Shown here: piece by piece, positions 18,242-26,651 of the stretch
How the letters are laid out: each line of letters starts with the position of its first letter
Position numbering within the stretch: the stretch's first letter is position 1
NCBI RefSeq assembly: GCF_947581785.1
Contig: NZ_CANPVO010000039.1
Location: 1 to 64,000, forward strand
Direction: 5' to 3'
DNA: 64,000 nucleotides
From: Candidatus Palauibacter polyketidifaciens
GTDB taxonomy: Bacteria > Gemmatimonadota > Gemmatimonadetes > Palauibacterales > Palauibacteraceae
The notes under the pieces: model-generated
What the model was told of the DNA's origin: nothing
What the model saw: only the letters and a program-made list of their open reading frames with translations
Database searches by the model: none
Made by a program: the position numbers and the translations under genes

Positions 18242-19695
18242 GAGGTCCCCTCGCCCGAGGCCGCCGCGCTCATCGCGTCGGCCGCTTCCGCGGATGCCGC
18301 CTCCGCAGGCGCGTCCGGTACCGCCGCCTCCGAGGGTGCATCCGGCGCCTCCGCCTCCGCGGACGCCTCGACAGCCGTCTTCGCAGCCGCGGCGACCTCG
18401 GCCTGCGCCTCGTCCACGACGGTGAGTTCGTCGATGAGCGATTCCAGTGTGTCCGCCTCATCGGGCCCGATCCCCGGGACCTGAAGGAAATCGCTTCGAT
18501 CCATGTCGAGGAGTCCGTAAAAGCTGCTGACCCCGGCCGCCTCGAGCGCCGCGAGCGTCGCCGGGGCGATCCCCTCGAGCTCGGAGAGCGGGAAGTCGGA
18601 CATTTCGTACTCGTCGTCGCCTCCGAACAGGCCGGCCTCTCCGCCGCGCTCCATCCAGTCACGGCTGGAATACAGATCGATCTGCCAACCGATGAGCTGT
18701 GACGCCAACCGCACGTTCTGCCCGTTCCGTCCGATCGCCAGCGACAGCTGGTCCTCGTCCACGATCGCCGTAATGACGTGCCGCTCCTGATCCGAGATCA
18801 CCTTGGCGACCCGGGCCGGAGCCAGGGCTCGGCGCGCGAAGATCTCAGGGTCCGGGTGCCACGGCACGATGTCGATGCGTTCCCCGCTCAACTCCGACAC
18901 GACCGCCTGCACGCGCGACCCTTTGAGACCGACGCAGGCCCCGACCGGGTCGACCGACTCATCGCGGGATGCGACGGCCACCTTGGTGCGTCCGCCCGCT
19001 TCACGGACGATCTCCTTGATGTCAACGATATTCTGGTAGATCTCCGGCACTTCGAGCGCGAACAACGAAGCGACGAACTGGGGATCCGCCCGCGACAGGA
19101 TGAGCCGCGGGCCGCGCGGCGTCTCCTCCAGCAGCTTCAACACGGCGCGGATCGGCTCGCCCTGGCGGAAGCGTTCCCGCGGGTTCTGTTCCCGCCACGG
19201 GATGATCGCCTCGGCCTCACGGGACCGGTTCAGCATGACGACGAGTTTTCCGCGCTCGCTCGCCTGCACTTCGCCGGAAACGAGGTCTCCCACCCGGTCG
19301 TTGAATTCCATGCGGATCCGGTCGCGTTCCCCCTCGCGGATGCGCTGGATGATCCTCTGCTTCGCGGCCATGACCGCGCTGCGCCCGAAATCCCTGAAGT
19401 CGACGGGGATCTCCATGAGGTCGCCCACCTGGAAATCGGGGTCATCCCAGCGGGCCTGCTCGAGCGTCACTTCCCGGGCCGGATCCTCGACTTCCTCGAC
19501 GACTTCCTTGAGGACGACGATCGAGATGTCGCCCTCCTCGGTGACGTCGATTTCCGCTTCGACCGGACCGCCGAAACGACGGGCGAGCGCCGCATGGATC
19601 CCTTCGCGGATGAGATCATGCAACTCCAGCTCCGTCAGCGACTTGTTCGCCGCCATCATGCGGAATGCTTCAACGATCGGGATCTGATCGCTCAT
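18238..19695 (-). CDS. nusA: transcription termination/antitermination factor NusA
   Basis: RNA polymerase-associated factor that modulates pausing, intrinsic termination and antitermination. The 485-residue protein has the N-terminal RNAP-binding domain (about 1-130), an S1 domain (about 135-200, GDLVSGEVQA) and tandem KH domains with CVGLKGSRVQAVVSEL and SLAIGRNGQNVRLASQL. A helix-hairpin-helix-like C-terminal region follows (about 375-430). The last 50 residues are an Ala/Glu/Pro-rich tail of EAPDAPSEAA-type repeats. It lies 9 bases after rimP. A possible leader attenuator precedes the rimP-nusA operon. Confidence 0.98.
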   Translation of the reverse strand: MSDQIPIVEAFRMMAANKSLTELELHDLIREGIHAALARRFGGPVEAEIDVTEEGDISIVVLKEVVEEVEDPAREVTLEQARWDDPDFQVGDLMEIPVDFRDFGRSAVMAAKQRIIQRIREGERDRIRMEFNDRVGDLVSGEVQASERGKLVVMLNRSREAEAIIPWREQNPRERFRQGEPIRAVLKLLEETPRGPRLILSRADPQFVASLFALEVPEIYQNIVDIKEIVREAGGRTKVAVASRDESVDPVGACVGLKGSRVQAVVSELSGERIDIVPWHPDPEIFARRALAPARVAKVISDQERHVITAIVDEDQLSLAIGRNGQNVRLASQLIGWQIDLYSSRDWMERGGEAGLFGGDDEYEMSDFPLSELEGIAPATLAALEAAGVSSFYGLLDMDRSDFLQVPGIGPDEADTLESLIDELTVVDEAQAEVAAAAKTAVEASAEAEAPDAPSEAAVPDAPAEAASAEAADAMSAAASGEGTS

Positions 19696-19704
19696 TGCGT
19701 CTCT

Positions 19705-20196
19705 CTATCTCCCACCCACGCCCCGAGCCGCGTCCCAGTCGTAGACCAGGCGGGCGGAGGCCACGAGCTCCAGCGGGATCTCCACACGATCCCCTTCGAT
19801 CTCCAGCGCGAACGTCCCGGGAAGTCCGTCCACCGTCCCGAGCAGCGTCCCTTCCAGTTTTCGGCCGCGATCGGCCAGGGGGCCGTAACCCCTGACGCGG
19901 ATCCGCGCCCCGGCGAAGCGGTCGTAGTCCGCGGCCCTGACCAGCGGCCGGTCCACTCCGGGCGACGACACTTCGAGCACCCAGTCGTCGGCCGCCCCAT
20001 CTTCAAGTGCGCCACGCAGTTCCCTCGTCACCGCGACGCAATCGTCGACGGTGACGCCCGACCGCGCGGACGACGGACCCGGCCGATCGATCCGGAGCCT
20101 GAGCAACGGCCGGCGACGGCCTCCGCCCCGCTCCATCTGCACGACCTCGAAGCCGAGGGCTTCGACGGCGCGTTCGATGTCCGCCGAGTCCAGCAT
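19705..20196 (-). CDS. rimP: ribosome maturation factor RimP
   Basis: 30S assembly factor needed for proper S12 incorporation. The 163-residue product matches RimP: an N-terminal alpha/beta domain starting IERAVEALGFEVVQMERG, the conserved block VTVDDCVAVTRELRGALE, then EVSSPGVDRPLVRAADYDRF, the family signature (about residues 75-95), and a C-terminal SH3-like domain. It is the first gene of the rimP-nusA-ylxQ-infB strand. Confidence 0.95.
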   Translation of the reverse strand: MLDSADIERAVEALGFEVVQMERGGGRRRPLLRLRIDRPGPSSARSGVTVDDCVAVTRELRGALEDGAADDWVLEVSSPGVDRPLVRAADYDRFAGARIRVRGYGPLADRGRKLEGTLLGTVDGLPGTFALEIEGDRVEIPLELVASARLVYDWDAARGVGGR

Positions 20197-20232
20197 GACC
20201 GACCCTTTCGGCGAATCCGGTTCGCCCTACTG

Positions 20233-20268
20233 CAAAAAAAAGTGGGGCCCGTACAGCTTCCCCACTTC
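20233..20268 (-). terminator. intrinsic terminator between pgeF and rimP (possible attenuator)
   Basis: On the minus strand AAGTGGGG (20267-20260) pairs perfectly with CCCCACTT (20247-20240), with a 12-base loop, and the stem runs into a block of eight Ts (20241-20234). This is a textbook Rho-independent terminator. It ends 37 bases before the rimP start. It could close the murA-pgeF unit, or, because a promoter-like sequence lies upstream of it, act as an attenuator in the rimP-nusA-infB leader. Confidence 0.88.
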
Positions 20269-20300
20269 GAGTAACGCAATCGCCCGCCGGCCCGCGCGGA

Positions 20301-20330
20301 CGTATGTGGACATGCGACCCGGAACATACG
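20301..20330 (-). repeat. inverted repeat CGTATGT/ACATACG in the rimP leader
   Basis: CGTATGT (20301-20307) and ACATACG (20324-20330) are perfect inverted repeats with a 16-base spacer. The right arm coincides with the candidate -10 element. It could be an operator or a leader RNA stem. Confidence 0.4.
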
Positions 20331-20351
20331 GCGGGGGCCGACCGGCGGCAA
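20323..20351 (-). promoter_or_regulatory. candidate promoter of the rimP-nusA-infB operon
   Basis: On the minus strand TTGCCG (20351-20346) and TATGTT (20328-20323) are 17 bases apart. Each matches four of six consensus bases. Transcription would start near 20316, upstream of the intrinsic terminator at 20233-20268, leaving a leader of about 120 bases before rimP. The window 20197-20381 holds no gene. Confidence 0.45.
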
Positions 20352-20381
20352 CAGCCCGGACCGCTTGTCGACACCTCGGGC

Positions 20382-21143
20382 TCAGCCGCTCCGCAGCCCG
20401 AGGAAGGCGGCCATCCGTCCCGCCGCCCCGCCGCTCGCGCGGTGCGAATGGAGGTCGCCGGGACCGCAGGAGGTGCAGTAGCGGGAACTCGAGAGGGCGT
20501 CGGGTGCGACGCCAGCCGTCGCGGCCTGGGCGGCGAGGATCTCCCTCAGATCGAGCCGCGCGCGCGTGCCGCCGAGGCCGAAAGCGGAAAGCACTGGGGT
20601 GTCGACCTCGTAGCAGCGCCCGCAGATCGCGGGCCCGAGATGGACGCGGAGATCCCCGATGGCGCCGGATGGACGGCGGTCGAGGCCGCGAACGAGCCGG
20701 GAGATCGCGCGCGGCAGGATGCCGGCCGCGGCCCCGCGCCACCCGGCGTGGATCAGCCCGATGCGCCCGAGTTCGCGCGACCACAGGTAGACGGGCACGC
20801 AATCGGCGGCCGTCGCGGCGAGGAGCCAGCCGGGCCCGTCGACGAGCTGGCCGTCCACGCGACCCGGCCGGTCGACGGTGCAGACCGCCGGGTCCGCGGC
20901 GGGCGCGCCTCTGATCTCCCGGAGATCCGTGCCGTGGACCTGAGTCGGTACCGATACCCGGCGGAAGCCGAGTTCCCGGGCGAGATCCGCGTAGACCGCG
21001 GCCACGCGCTCCGGTGGGACATCCGCGACCGCGAGATCCCCGCGCTCCGCCGTCGTGATCCCGCACACGACGGTCGGATCGAGCGATTCCCACTGCGACA
21101 ACCGCAGCAGGCCATCCTTCGGGGTCTCCGCGACCTCCGTCAT
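20382..21143 (-). CDS. pgeF: PgeF/YfiH-family laccase-domain protein
   Basis: Cytoplasmic enzyme of the laccase-domain family (YfiH). E. coli PgeF removes non-canonical UDP-MurNAc precursors that carry Ser instead of Ala; other members show purine nucleosidase/phosphorylase activity. The 253-residue protein has the metal-site motifs in order: TQVHGTDL (about residue 60), TAADCVPVYL (about 105), IHAGWRGAAAGIL (about 125) and HLGPAICGRCYEV (about 165). ATG 21143 overlaps the murA stop (ATGA). Being the partner of murA supports a peptidoglycan-precursor role. An intrinsic terminator follows about 110 bases downstream. Confidence 0.9.
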   Translation of the reverse strand: MTEVAETPKDGLLRLSQWESLDPTVVCGITTAERGDLAVADVPPERVAAVYADLARELGFRRVSVPTQVHGTDLREIRGAPAADPAVCTVDRPGRVDGQLVDGPGWLLAATAADCVPVYLWSRELGRIGLIHAGWRGAAAGILPRAISRLVRGLDRRPSGAIGDLRVHLGPAICGRCYEVDTPVLSAFGLGGTRARLDLREILAAQAATAGVAPDALSSSRYCTSCGPGDLHSHRASGGAAGRMAAFLGLRSG

Positions 21144-22429
21144 GCCCCTTCCGGCCCGACGCGTTCGATGCGGGCCCCCAGCGACGCGAGACGCTCGTGG
21201 ATGCGCTCGTAGCCACGCTCGATCTGCCCGATGTTGTGCACGCGACTCGTGCCTTCCGCCGCAAGCGCCGCGATGAGGAGCGCCATGCCGGCCCGGATGT
21301 CGGGGCTCTCGAGGATGGCCGCGCGGAGCGGCGAAGGCCCCACGACGACGGCCCTGTGCGGATCGCAGAGGACGATGCGTGCGCCCATCGCGATCACCTT
21401 GTCGACGAAGAACATCCGCGACTCGAACATCTTCTCGTGGATGAGGACGGTGCCGCGGCACTGGGTCGCGGCCACCAGCGCGATGCTGATCAGATCCGCG
21501 GGGAACGCCGGCCAGGGCCCGTCGTCGATCTTCGGGATCTGGCCGCCGAGGTCGGGCTGGATCTCGAGTTCTCCCGCTCCGCGCACGACGAGCCGGTCAT
21601 CGCGCCACGCGAATTCGAGACCGAGGCGCTGGAATCCGACGCGCAGCGGGTCGAAGTGGATCTGGTCCACTCCGGCGATCCCGAGCGTCGAGCCCGTCGC
21701 CGCCGTCAGGCCGATCACGCTTCCGATCTCGATGTGATCCGGTCCGATCCGGAACGTCCCGCCTCCAAGATCCTCCACGCCTTCGATGACGAGCCGCGAG
21801 GTCCCGATGCCGTCGATGCGGGCGCCGAGCGCGACGAGAAAGCGGCACAGATCCTGCACGTGGGGTTCCGTGGCGGCGTTGCGGAGCTCCGTCGTCCCCA
21901 TCGCCGTCGCCGCCGCGAGCACGGCGTTCTCCGTACCCGTCACGGACGGCTCATCCAGAAAGATGGAAGCGCCGCGGAGACGCGGAGCGCGCAGGAAGTA
22001 GCGGTCTCCGACGTCGACGGTCGCGCCGAGCGCCCGCAATGCGAGCATGTGGGTGTCCAGACGGCGGCGCCCGATGAAATCCCCTCCGGGGTGCGGGAGT
22101 TGGCACGTCCCCAGCCGGGCGAGCATGGGGCCCGCGAGCAGTACCGATCCGCGGATCCGGCCGGCCAGATCCGCGTCCGGGTTCGCCTCCGGGTTCACGC
22201 CGGCGGCGTCGAGTTCGAGCACGCCCGGCGACGTCCAGCCGCCCTCAACGCCGAGACTGCGGAGGAGGTCGAGCAACGTCTCCACATCGGTGATGCGCGG
22301 GACGTTCTCGAGTCGCACCGGCTCGCGCGCGAGGAGCGTGGCGGCGAGGATCGGGAGGGCGGCGTTCTTGTTTCCGGCCGGCGTGAACACGCCGCTCAGC
22401 TCGTTTCCACCCTCGATCCGATAGTGCAT
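21140..22429 (-). CDS. murA: UDP-N-acetylglucosamine 1-carboxyvinyltransferase with Cys-to-Asp active-site change
   Basis: First committed step of peptidoglycan synthesis: transfer of enolpyruvate from PEP to UDP-GlcNAc. The 429-residue protein starts MHYRIEGGNELSGVFTPAGN with the conserved GGNxLxG and NKNAALPI motifs, has EPSVTGTENAVLAAA in the middle and a normal length. In the mobile active-site loop the usual PGGCxIGxRPxDLH reads PGGDFIGRRRLDTH, so the catalytic/fosfomycin-target Cys is Asp117 (codon GAT). The same substitution occurs in naturally fosfomycin-resistant MurA of mycobacteria and chlamydiae. ATG 22429 is chosen by family N-terminus. The next gene, pgeF, overlaps it. Confidence 0.94.
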   Translation of the reverse strand: MHYRIEGGNELSGVFTPAGNKNAALPILAATLLAREPVRLENVPRITDVETLLDLLRSLGVEGGWTSPGVLELDAAGVNPEANPDADLAGRIRGSVLLAGPMLARLGTCQLPHPGGDFIGRRRLDTHMLALRALGATVDVGDRYFLRAPRLRGASIFLDEPSVTGTENAVLAAATAMGTTELRNAATEPHVQDLCRFLVALGARIDGIGTSRLVIEGVEDLGGGTFRIGPDHIEIGSVIGLTAATGSTLGIAGVDQIHFDPLRVGFQRLGLEFAWRDDRLVVRGAGELEIQPDLGGQIPKIDDGPWPAFPADLISIALVAATQCRGTVLIHEKMFESRMFFVDKVIAMGARIVLCDPHRAVVVGPSPLRAAILESPDIRAGMALLIAALAAEGTSRVHNIGQIERGYERIHERLASLGARIERVGPEGA

Positions 22430-22464
22430 CGCGCCTCCTCCCGCCCGTTCCCGCATCCGGCCTT

Positions 22465-22529
22465 GCAGCCCGTGGCAAACCCGCTGCTGCGTTCGAGCGG
22501 CGGTGACGCAGGGTTTTGCCACGGACTGC
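22465..22529. repeat. palindromic repeat, short copy
   Basis: The arms GCAGCCCGTGGCAAACCC (22465-22482) and GGGTTTTGCCACGGACTGC (22511-22529) are near-perfect inverted repeats around a 28-base centre. The same ends, in inverse orientation and with a longer centre, recur at 61769-61906, and a half copy lies at 31878-31904. It sits in the 235-base gap upstream of murA and DUF948. Confidence 0.75.
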
Positions 22530-22593
22530 CAGCCGGCACCGCGCGCCAAAGTAGCCGGCGGGCCGAGGGCGGCAAACGTCGCGGCAAACGCGG

Positions 22594-22622
22594 TTGAGCC
22601 CCACGGGAACCAGACCTATACT
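22594..22622 (+). promoter_or_regulatory. promoter of the DUF948 gene
   Basis: TTGAGC (22594-22599) and TATACT (22617-22622) are 17 bases apart, a good sigma-70-type match. Transcription would begin near 22629, giving a leader of about 36 bases with an AAGGAG ribosome-binding site before the GTG start. Confidence 0.65.
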
Positions 22623-22664
22623 CTCCTCCCGTAGTCCTTCCGACCGTCCTCCGAAGGAGCCGCA

Positions 22665-23132
22665 GTGACCACATTCGAGATCGCGGTCGTCGCCGGGATG
22701 GCGGTCTGGCTCGTCGTCGCGCTGGCGATTCTCATCGTCCTTCTGCACGCGATCCGCCTGTTGCGGGAGACCCGGCAGCCGCTGGGACAGATCTCGGGCA
22801 CGGTCAGCGACCTGAGCGACCGCCTCAAACCGGTGCTGCACAACGTCGAACAGGCGAGCGACCAGGCTCGACGCATCGCGAGCCGGCTCCGGGACGACGC
22901 GGACGGCGTGGGAGAGGCGCTGAAGAGCGCGAGCGAAGCCACCGGCCGCATGGTGGATCTGGTCGAGGAGCGGGTCGTGGAGGTCGCGGCGCTGCTCGCG
23001 GTCGTCCAGGAGGAGGCCGAGGAGACCTTCCTCACGACGGCCTCTCTGCTGCGCGGATTCCGGCGCGGCAAGGACAACGTCTCGACGGCGAAGCGGGTGG
23101 CTCGAGCCCTGGGAGACCGCGGCGGAGAGTGA
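22665..23132 (+). CDS. DUF948 membrane protein
   Basis: Conserved protein of unknown function. The 155-residue product has one N-terminal membrane segment (about residues 8-29), then a long amphipathic, coiled-coil-like region (about 35-125) with LGQISGTVSDLSDRLKPVL, the DUF948 pattern, and a basic tail. The GTG start follows AAGGAG at a good distance and a recognisable promoter lies upstream. It is transcribed alone and convergently to uvrD, with a single base between the two stop codons. Confidence 0.75.
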   Translation: MTTFEIAVVAGMAVWLVVALAILIVLLHAIRLLRETRQPLGQISGTVSDLSDRLKPVLHNVEQASDQARRIASRLRDDADGVGEALKSASEATGRMVDLVEERVVEVAALLAVVQEEAEETFLTTASLLRGFRRGKDNVSTAKRVARALGDRGGE

Positions 23133-23133
23133 C

Positions 23134-25425
23134 CTAGGCCGGGCGCAACCCGGCGTACGCCACGACGACCTTCTTCCGGCCGACCTCCTCGAAGGCGATG
23201 TCGGCCTTGGCCTCTCTCCCGAAGCCGTAGACCTGCAGCACCTCGCCGGCCCCGAAGCGCGGATGTATCACACGCACACCCGGCGTGAGCGCGAGCGGCA
23301 CCTGTGAATCTTCGTAGTCATACTCGAGTTCGCCCGGAGGTGCCGACCTTCCATCCCCGGCGGAGCCCCCGGGACCGCCGACGCGGCCGGATCCACGCTC
23401 CACCCTCCTCTGCCAGGCGAAGGTCCGGTCGGGTTCCACCGCGCCCGCCCGGCGGGCGCGACGCCGCCTCCAATGCGGCGCGGCGAGGCGCGGGAGTACG
23501 TGTTCCTCCGGGAGTTCATCGATGAAGCTCGATGGGGCCGAGCGGCTCGCCATCCCCGCGCGCCAGCGGTGGTCCGCGTACGTCAGGCTCAGCCGGTCCA
23601 TCGCGCGCGTGACTCCGACGTAGAACAGACGCCGTTCCTCCTCCAGCCCGCCCGGCGCCTCCATTGCCCGCGAGAGGGGAAAGAGCCCCTCCTCCAGCCC
23701 GCCCAGGAAGATCACGGGGAACTCGAGTCCCTTCGCGTTGTGCAGCGTGATCATCGTCACCGCTTCGCCATCGAAGTCGGCCTCATCCAGATCGGAACGC
23801 AGCGAAACGGATTGCAGAAACAACTCGAGATCCGTGGCCTCGTCATCGGGGTCCTCCACATCGTCGCGCTCGAACGCCTCCGCCGCCGCGAACAGCTCGC
23901 TCACGTTCTCGAGCCGGTCTGCGCCGTCCTCCTCCTCCGCCAGCGCCGTGGCCAGGCCGAAGGTCGCGACGCACGCCTCGAGCGCTTCCCGGGCGCTGCA
24001 GGCGGGGAGCGAGGCCCGCACGGCGGCGAGCCCGTCGGCGAACCGCCTCAGGCCGCGCGCCGCCATCTTCGGGATGCCGTCTTCGTGCCGCGCCCGCGCC
24101 GCGACGAGTGCAAGGGGTTCGACGGTCTCTCCCGCGTCGCCGGCCGAGCGGGCGAGTTCCTCCAGCCGCTCCAGACTCTTCGCCCCGACCCCGCGCCTCG
24201 GCCACCCCACGGTACGCAGGAAGGCGACGTCGTCCGCCGGATTCACGAGAAGGCGCAGGTAGGCGATGACATCCTTCACCTCGCGACGTTCGTAGAACGG
24301 GACGCCTCCGACGATCCGGTACGGAATGCCGGACCGCCGGAACGCCTCCTCGAACGCCCGCGACTGGGCGTTGGTCCGGTAGAGCACCGCGAACTCGTTC
24401 AGGCCGCGCGTGCCGCGGCCGGCCTCGATCTGCGACGACACCCACGCCGCCTCGGCCCGCTCGTCATCGCAGCGGACGACCTCGATCGGATCGCCGGCCT
24501 CCCGCTCCGTGTGCAGCCGCTTCGGTTTCCTCGCGAGGTTCCGGGAGATGACGGAGTTCGCGACCTCGAGGATCGACGCCGTCGAACGATAGTTGCGCTC
24601 CAGCCGCACGACGTGCGCGCCCTGGAAGTCGGCCTCGAAGTCGAGGATGTTCCGGATGTCCGCTCCGCGCCATCCGTACACCGCCTGATCGTCATCCCCC
24701 ACGACGCACAGGTTCCCGTGTTTCGAGGCCAGCGCCTTCACCATCCGGTACTGGGCGTGGTTCGTGTCCTGGTATTCGTCCACGAGCACGTACGCGAAGC
24801 GGGCGGCGTAGCGATCCCGCACGCCGTCCACGGTCTCGAGCAGGCGCACCGTCTCGAAGAGGAGGTCGTCGAAGTCGTAGGCGTTGCGCCGCGCAAGTTC
24901 GCGCTGGTACGCGGGATAGACCTTCGCCACGACCTCGGCGAGCAGGTCGAAGGCCTCGGACTCGTACTCGGCGGGCCCCATGAGCGCGTTCTTCGCGCCG
25001 GAGATCCGGCCGCGCAGGGCTCGGGGCGCCCAACGTTTGGGGTCGTAGCCCGCCGACTCCATCACGTCCTTCAGCGTGCGGATGGAATCATCCTCATCAT
25101 AGATCGTGAAGGCGCGCGTGCGCGACGTGTGCGGAGCCTCGATGCGAAGGATGCGGGCGGCGACCGAGTGGAAGGTGCCGATCCACAGGCCCCGCGTGGA
25201 ACGGCCGATGAGCCCCTCGATCCGCTCCCGCATCTCGCCGGCGGCCTTGTTCGTGAAGGTGACGGCGAGAAGGCGCGTCGGCTCCAGCCCTTCCTCGATG
25301 AGGCGGGCGGCCCGGGCCGTGAGCACCCGCGTCTTGCCGGAGCCCGCGCCGGCGAGGACGAGCAGCGGCCCTTCGCCGTGTTCGACCGCGTCCCGCTGCT
25401 CCGGGTTGAGGCGGAGTCCCCTCAC
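23134..25425 (-). CDS. uvrD: UvrD/PcrA/Rep-type superfamily 1 DNA helicase
   Basis: ATP-dependent 3'-5' DNA helicase of repair and replication-fork maintenance. The 763-residue protein carries the SF1A motifs: AGAGSGKT (Walker A, about 25-32), TFTNKAAGEMRERI, DDLL, LVDEYQDTNHAQ (Walker B), GDDDQAVYGWRGAD, LERNYRS, TLHNAKGLEFPVIFLGG and FYVGVTRAMD. The C-terminus ends with the PcrA-type RFGAGEVLQVYG Tudor-like segment, so PcrA is the closer match. Length is normal. Its GTG start overlaps the stop of the histidine kinase gene. Confidence 0.96.
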   Translation of the reverse strand: MRGLRLNPEQRDAVEHGEGPLLVLAGAGSGKTRVLTARAARLIEEGLEPTRLLAVTFTNKAAGEMRERIEGLIGRSTRGLWIGTFHSVAARILRIEAPHTSRTRAFTIYDEDDSIRTLKDVMESAGYDPKRWAPRALRGRISGAKNALMGPAEYESEAFDLLAEVVAKVYPAYQRELARRNAYDFDDLLFETVRLLETVDGVRDRYAARFAYVLVDEYQDTNHAQYRMVKALASKHGNLCVVGDDDQAVYGWRGADIRNILDFEADFQGAHVVRLERNYRSTASILEVANSVISRNLARKPKRLHTEREAGDPIEVVRCDDERAEAAWVSSQIEAGRGTRGLNEFAVLYRTNAQSRAFEEAFRRSGIPYRIVGGVPFYERREVKDVIAYLRLLVNPADDVAFLRTVGWPRRGVGAKSLERLEELARSAGDAGETVEPLALVAARARHEDGIPKMAARGLRRFADGLAAVRASLPACSAREALEACVATFGLATALAEEEDGADRLENVSELFAAAEAFERDDVEDPDDEATDLELFLQSVSLRSDLDEADFDGEAVTMITLHNAKGLEFPVIFLGGLEEGLFPLSRAMEAPGGLEEERRLFYVGVTRAMDRLSLTYADHRWRAGMASRSAPSSFIDELPEEHVLPRLAAPHWRRRRARRAGAVEPDRTFAWQRRVERGSGRVGGPGGSAGDGRSAPPGELEYDYEDSQVPLALTPGVRVIHPRFGAGEVLQVYGFGREAKADIAFEEVGRKKVVVAYAGLRPA

Positions 25426-26651
25426 GTCCCCCGTTTCCCGGGACGGTAGCGCGGGAGTTCGATTCGGAAGCTCGCGCCCCGCCCCGTGTCCTCAAGGCGG
25501 ATGGAGCCATCGTGCATGTCTTCGATGATGCGCCGCACGAGGGAGAGGCCGACGCCCCAGCCACGCTTCTTCGTCGTGACGCCGATGTTGAAGATCTTGT
25601 CCCGGAGCGCGGGAGGGATCCCCGGCCCGGTGTCGAGCACCCGGAACACGGAACGCTTGCCGTTCGGTCCGAGATGGGAGATCACGATCCGGCCGCCCTC
25701 CGGGGCCAGCGCGTCGATCGCGTTCTTGATCAGATTCTCGAACGCCCACTCCAGGAGCGTCGCGTTGCCCAGCACCTCCGGCGGTTCGGGTTCCATCTCC
25801 ACCGCGATCTCGATCTTGCCGGTGCGGGAGAGCGTGGGCAGGCGGGCCTCGAAGTACTGTCGGAGATGGACGACCGTGGCGCGCACGGACATGGGCTCCA
25901 GCTTCGGCTTGTGGCCGATGAGTTCGAAGCGGCGCGAGACCTTCTGCAGGCGTGTCACATCCGCCGCCATCTCGTCGATGAGGTCGGGCTCCCCGACTTC
26001 CGATCCGCGGGGGCGCGGCCGGGCCTCGAGCACCTCCAGCCAGCCGACAAGCGAGCTGAGCGGGGTCCCCATCTGATGGGCCGATTCCCTGGCCATGGCG
26101 GACCAGATGCGCTCCCGCTCGCTCCGGAAGGAGAGGAAGAGGAGCCAGCCACCGCTGCCGAGGATCGCGAGGAGCGACGCCGCCTGCAGCCAGGGGATCA
26201 GACGGAGGCGGCTCGTGAATTCGGGATCGCCGAAGTGGACCTGGAGGCCGGACGCCTCGAAGGGCGGCCTCAACGCGTCGAGTTCGGCCACGAATTCGCG
26301 CAGCGCCTGGTCGTCCGGGTCGCCGGTCGGGCCGAGCGGGAAGTCGTCGGGCAGGTGCGCGGAGCTGCTCGGATTGCCGAGGGTGTCCGTGATCACGATG
26401 GGGATGCGCAGGCGCCGGACCTGGGCGCCCACCTGCTGCGAGGCCTGATTCCAGAGCTCGTTCTGTTCCTCGACCGTGAGATTGCCCGCCGCGGCCGCCG
26501 TGCTCACCGCCATCAACTGCCCGAGGACCGCAGCGTCGAGGCGGCGCTCCTCGGCCTGCTGACGCGAGAAGATGGCGGACCAGACGAGGACACCCGTGGA
26601 CAGCACCGCGAGCAGAAGCGCGCCGCCGCGCCGGTTCCAGAGCCGGATCAC
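25422..26651 (-). CDS. orphan sensor histidine kinase
   Basis: Membrane-bound histidine kinase. The 409-residue protein has two membrane segments (about 10-29 and 153-175) enclosing a periplasmic domain of about 120 residues with no family I recognise. The cytoplasmic kinase follows: H-box ARESAHQMGTPLSSLVGW (His192), N-box FENLIKNAIDAL, G1 box DTGPGIPP and F/G2 boxes IFNIGVTTKKRGWGVGLSL. There is no response regulator gene nearby, so its partner is elsewhere. The GTG start overlaps the serS stop and its own stop overlaps uvrD, so it is expressed with housekeeping genes rather than as a two-component pair. Confidence 0.92.
   Translation of the reverse strand: MIRLWNRRGGALLLAVLSTGVLVWSAIFSRQQAEERRLDAAVLGQLMAVSTAAAAGNLTVEEQNELWNQASQQVGAQVRRLRIPIVITDTLGNPSSSAHLPDDFPLGPTGDPDDQALREFVAELDALRPPFEASGLQVHFGDPEFTSRLRLIPWLQAASLLAILGSGGWLLFLSFRSERERIWSAMARESAHQMGTPLSSLVGWLEVLEARPRPRGSEVGEPDLIDEMAADVTRLQKVSRRFELIGHKPKLEPMSVRATVVHLRQYFEARLPTLSRTGKIEIAVEMEPEPPEVLGNATLLEWAFENLIKNAIDALAPEGGRIVISHLGPNGKRSVFRVLDTGPGIPPALRDKIFNIGVTTKKRGWGVGLSLVRRIIEDMHDGSIRLEDTGRGASFRIELPRYRPGKRGT

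Noticed and set aside
15117-18425. 1102-codon plus-strand frame opposite infB and ylxQ
   Set aside because: It is the complement of infB, whose G-domain motifs are perfect. The product is rich in Arg, His and Asp without any domain.
18238-18662. A ylxR (DUF448) gene between nusA and ylxQ
   Set aside because: There is no room, and the frames there lack the family's Cys pair and GRGAY-type motif. The gene seems truly absent here.
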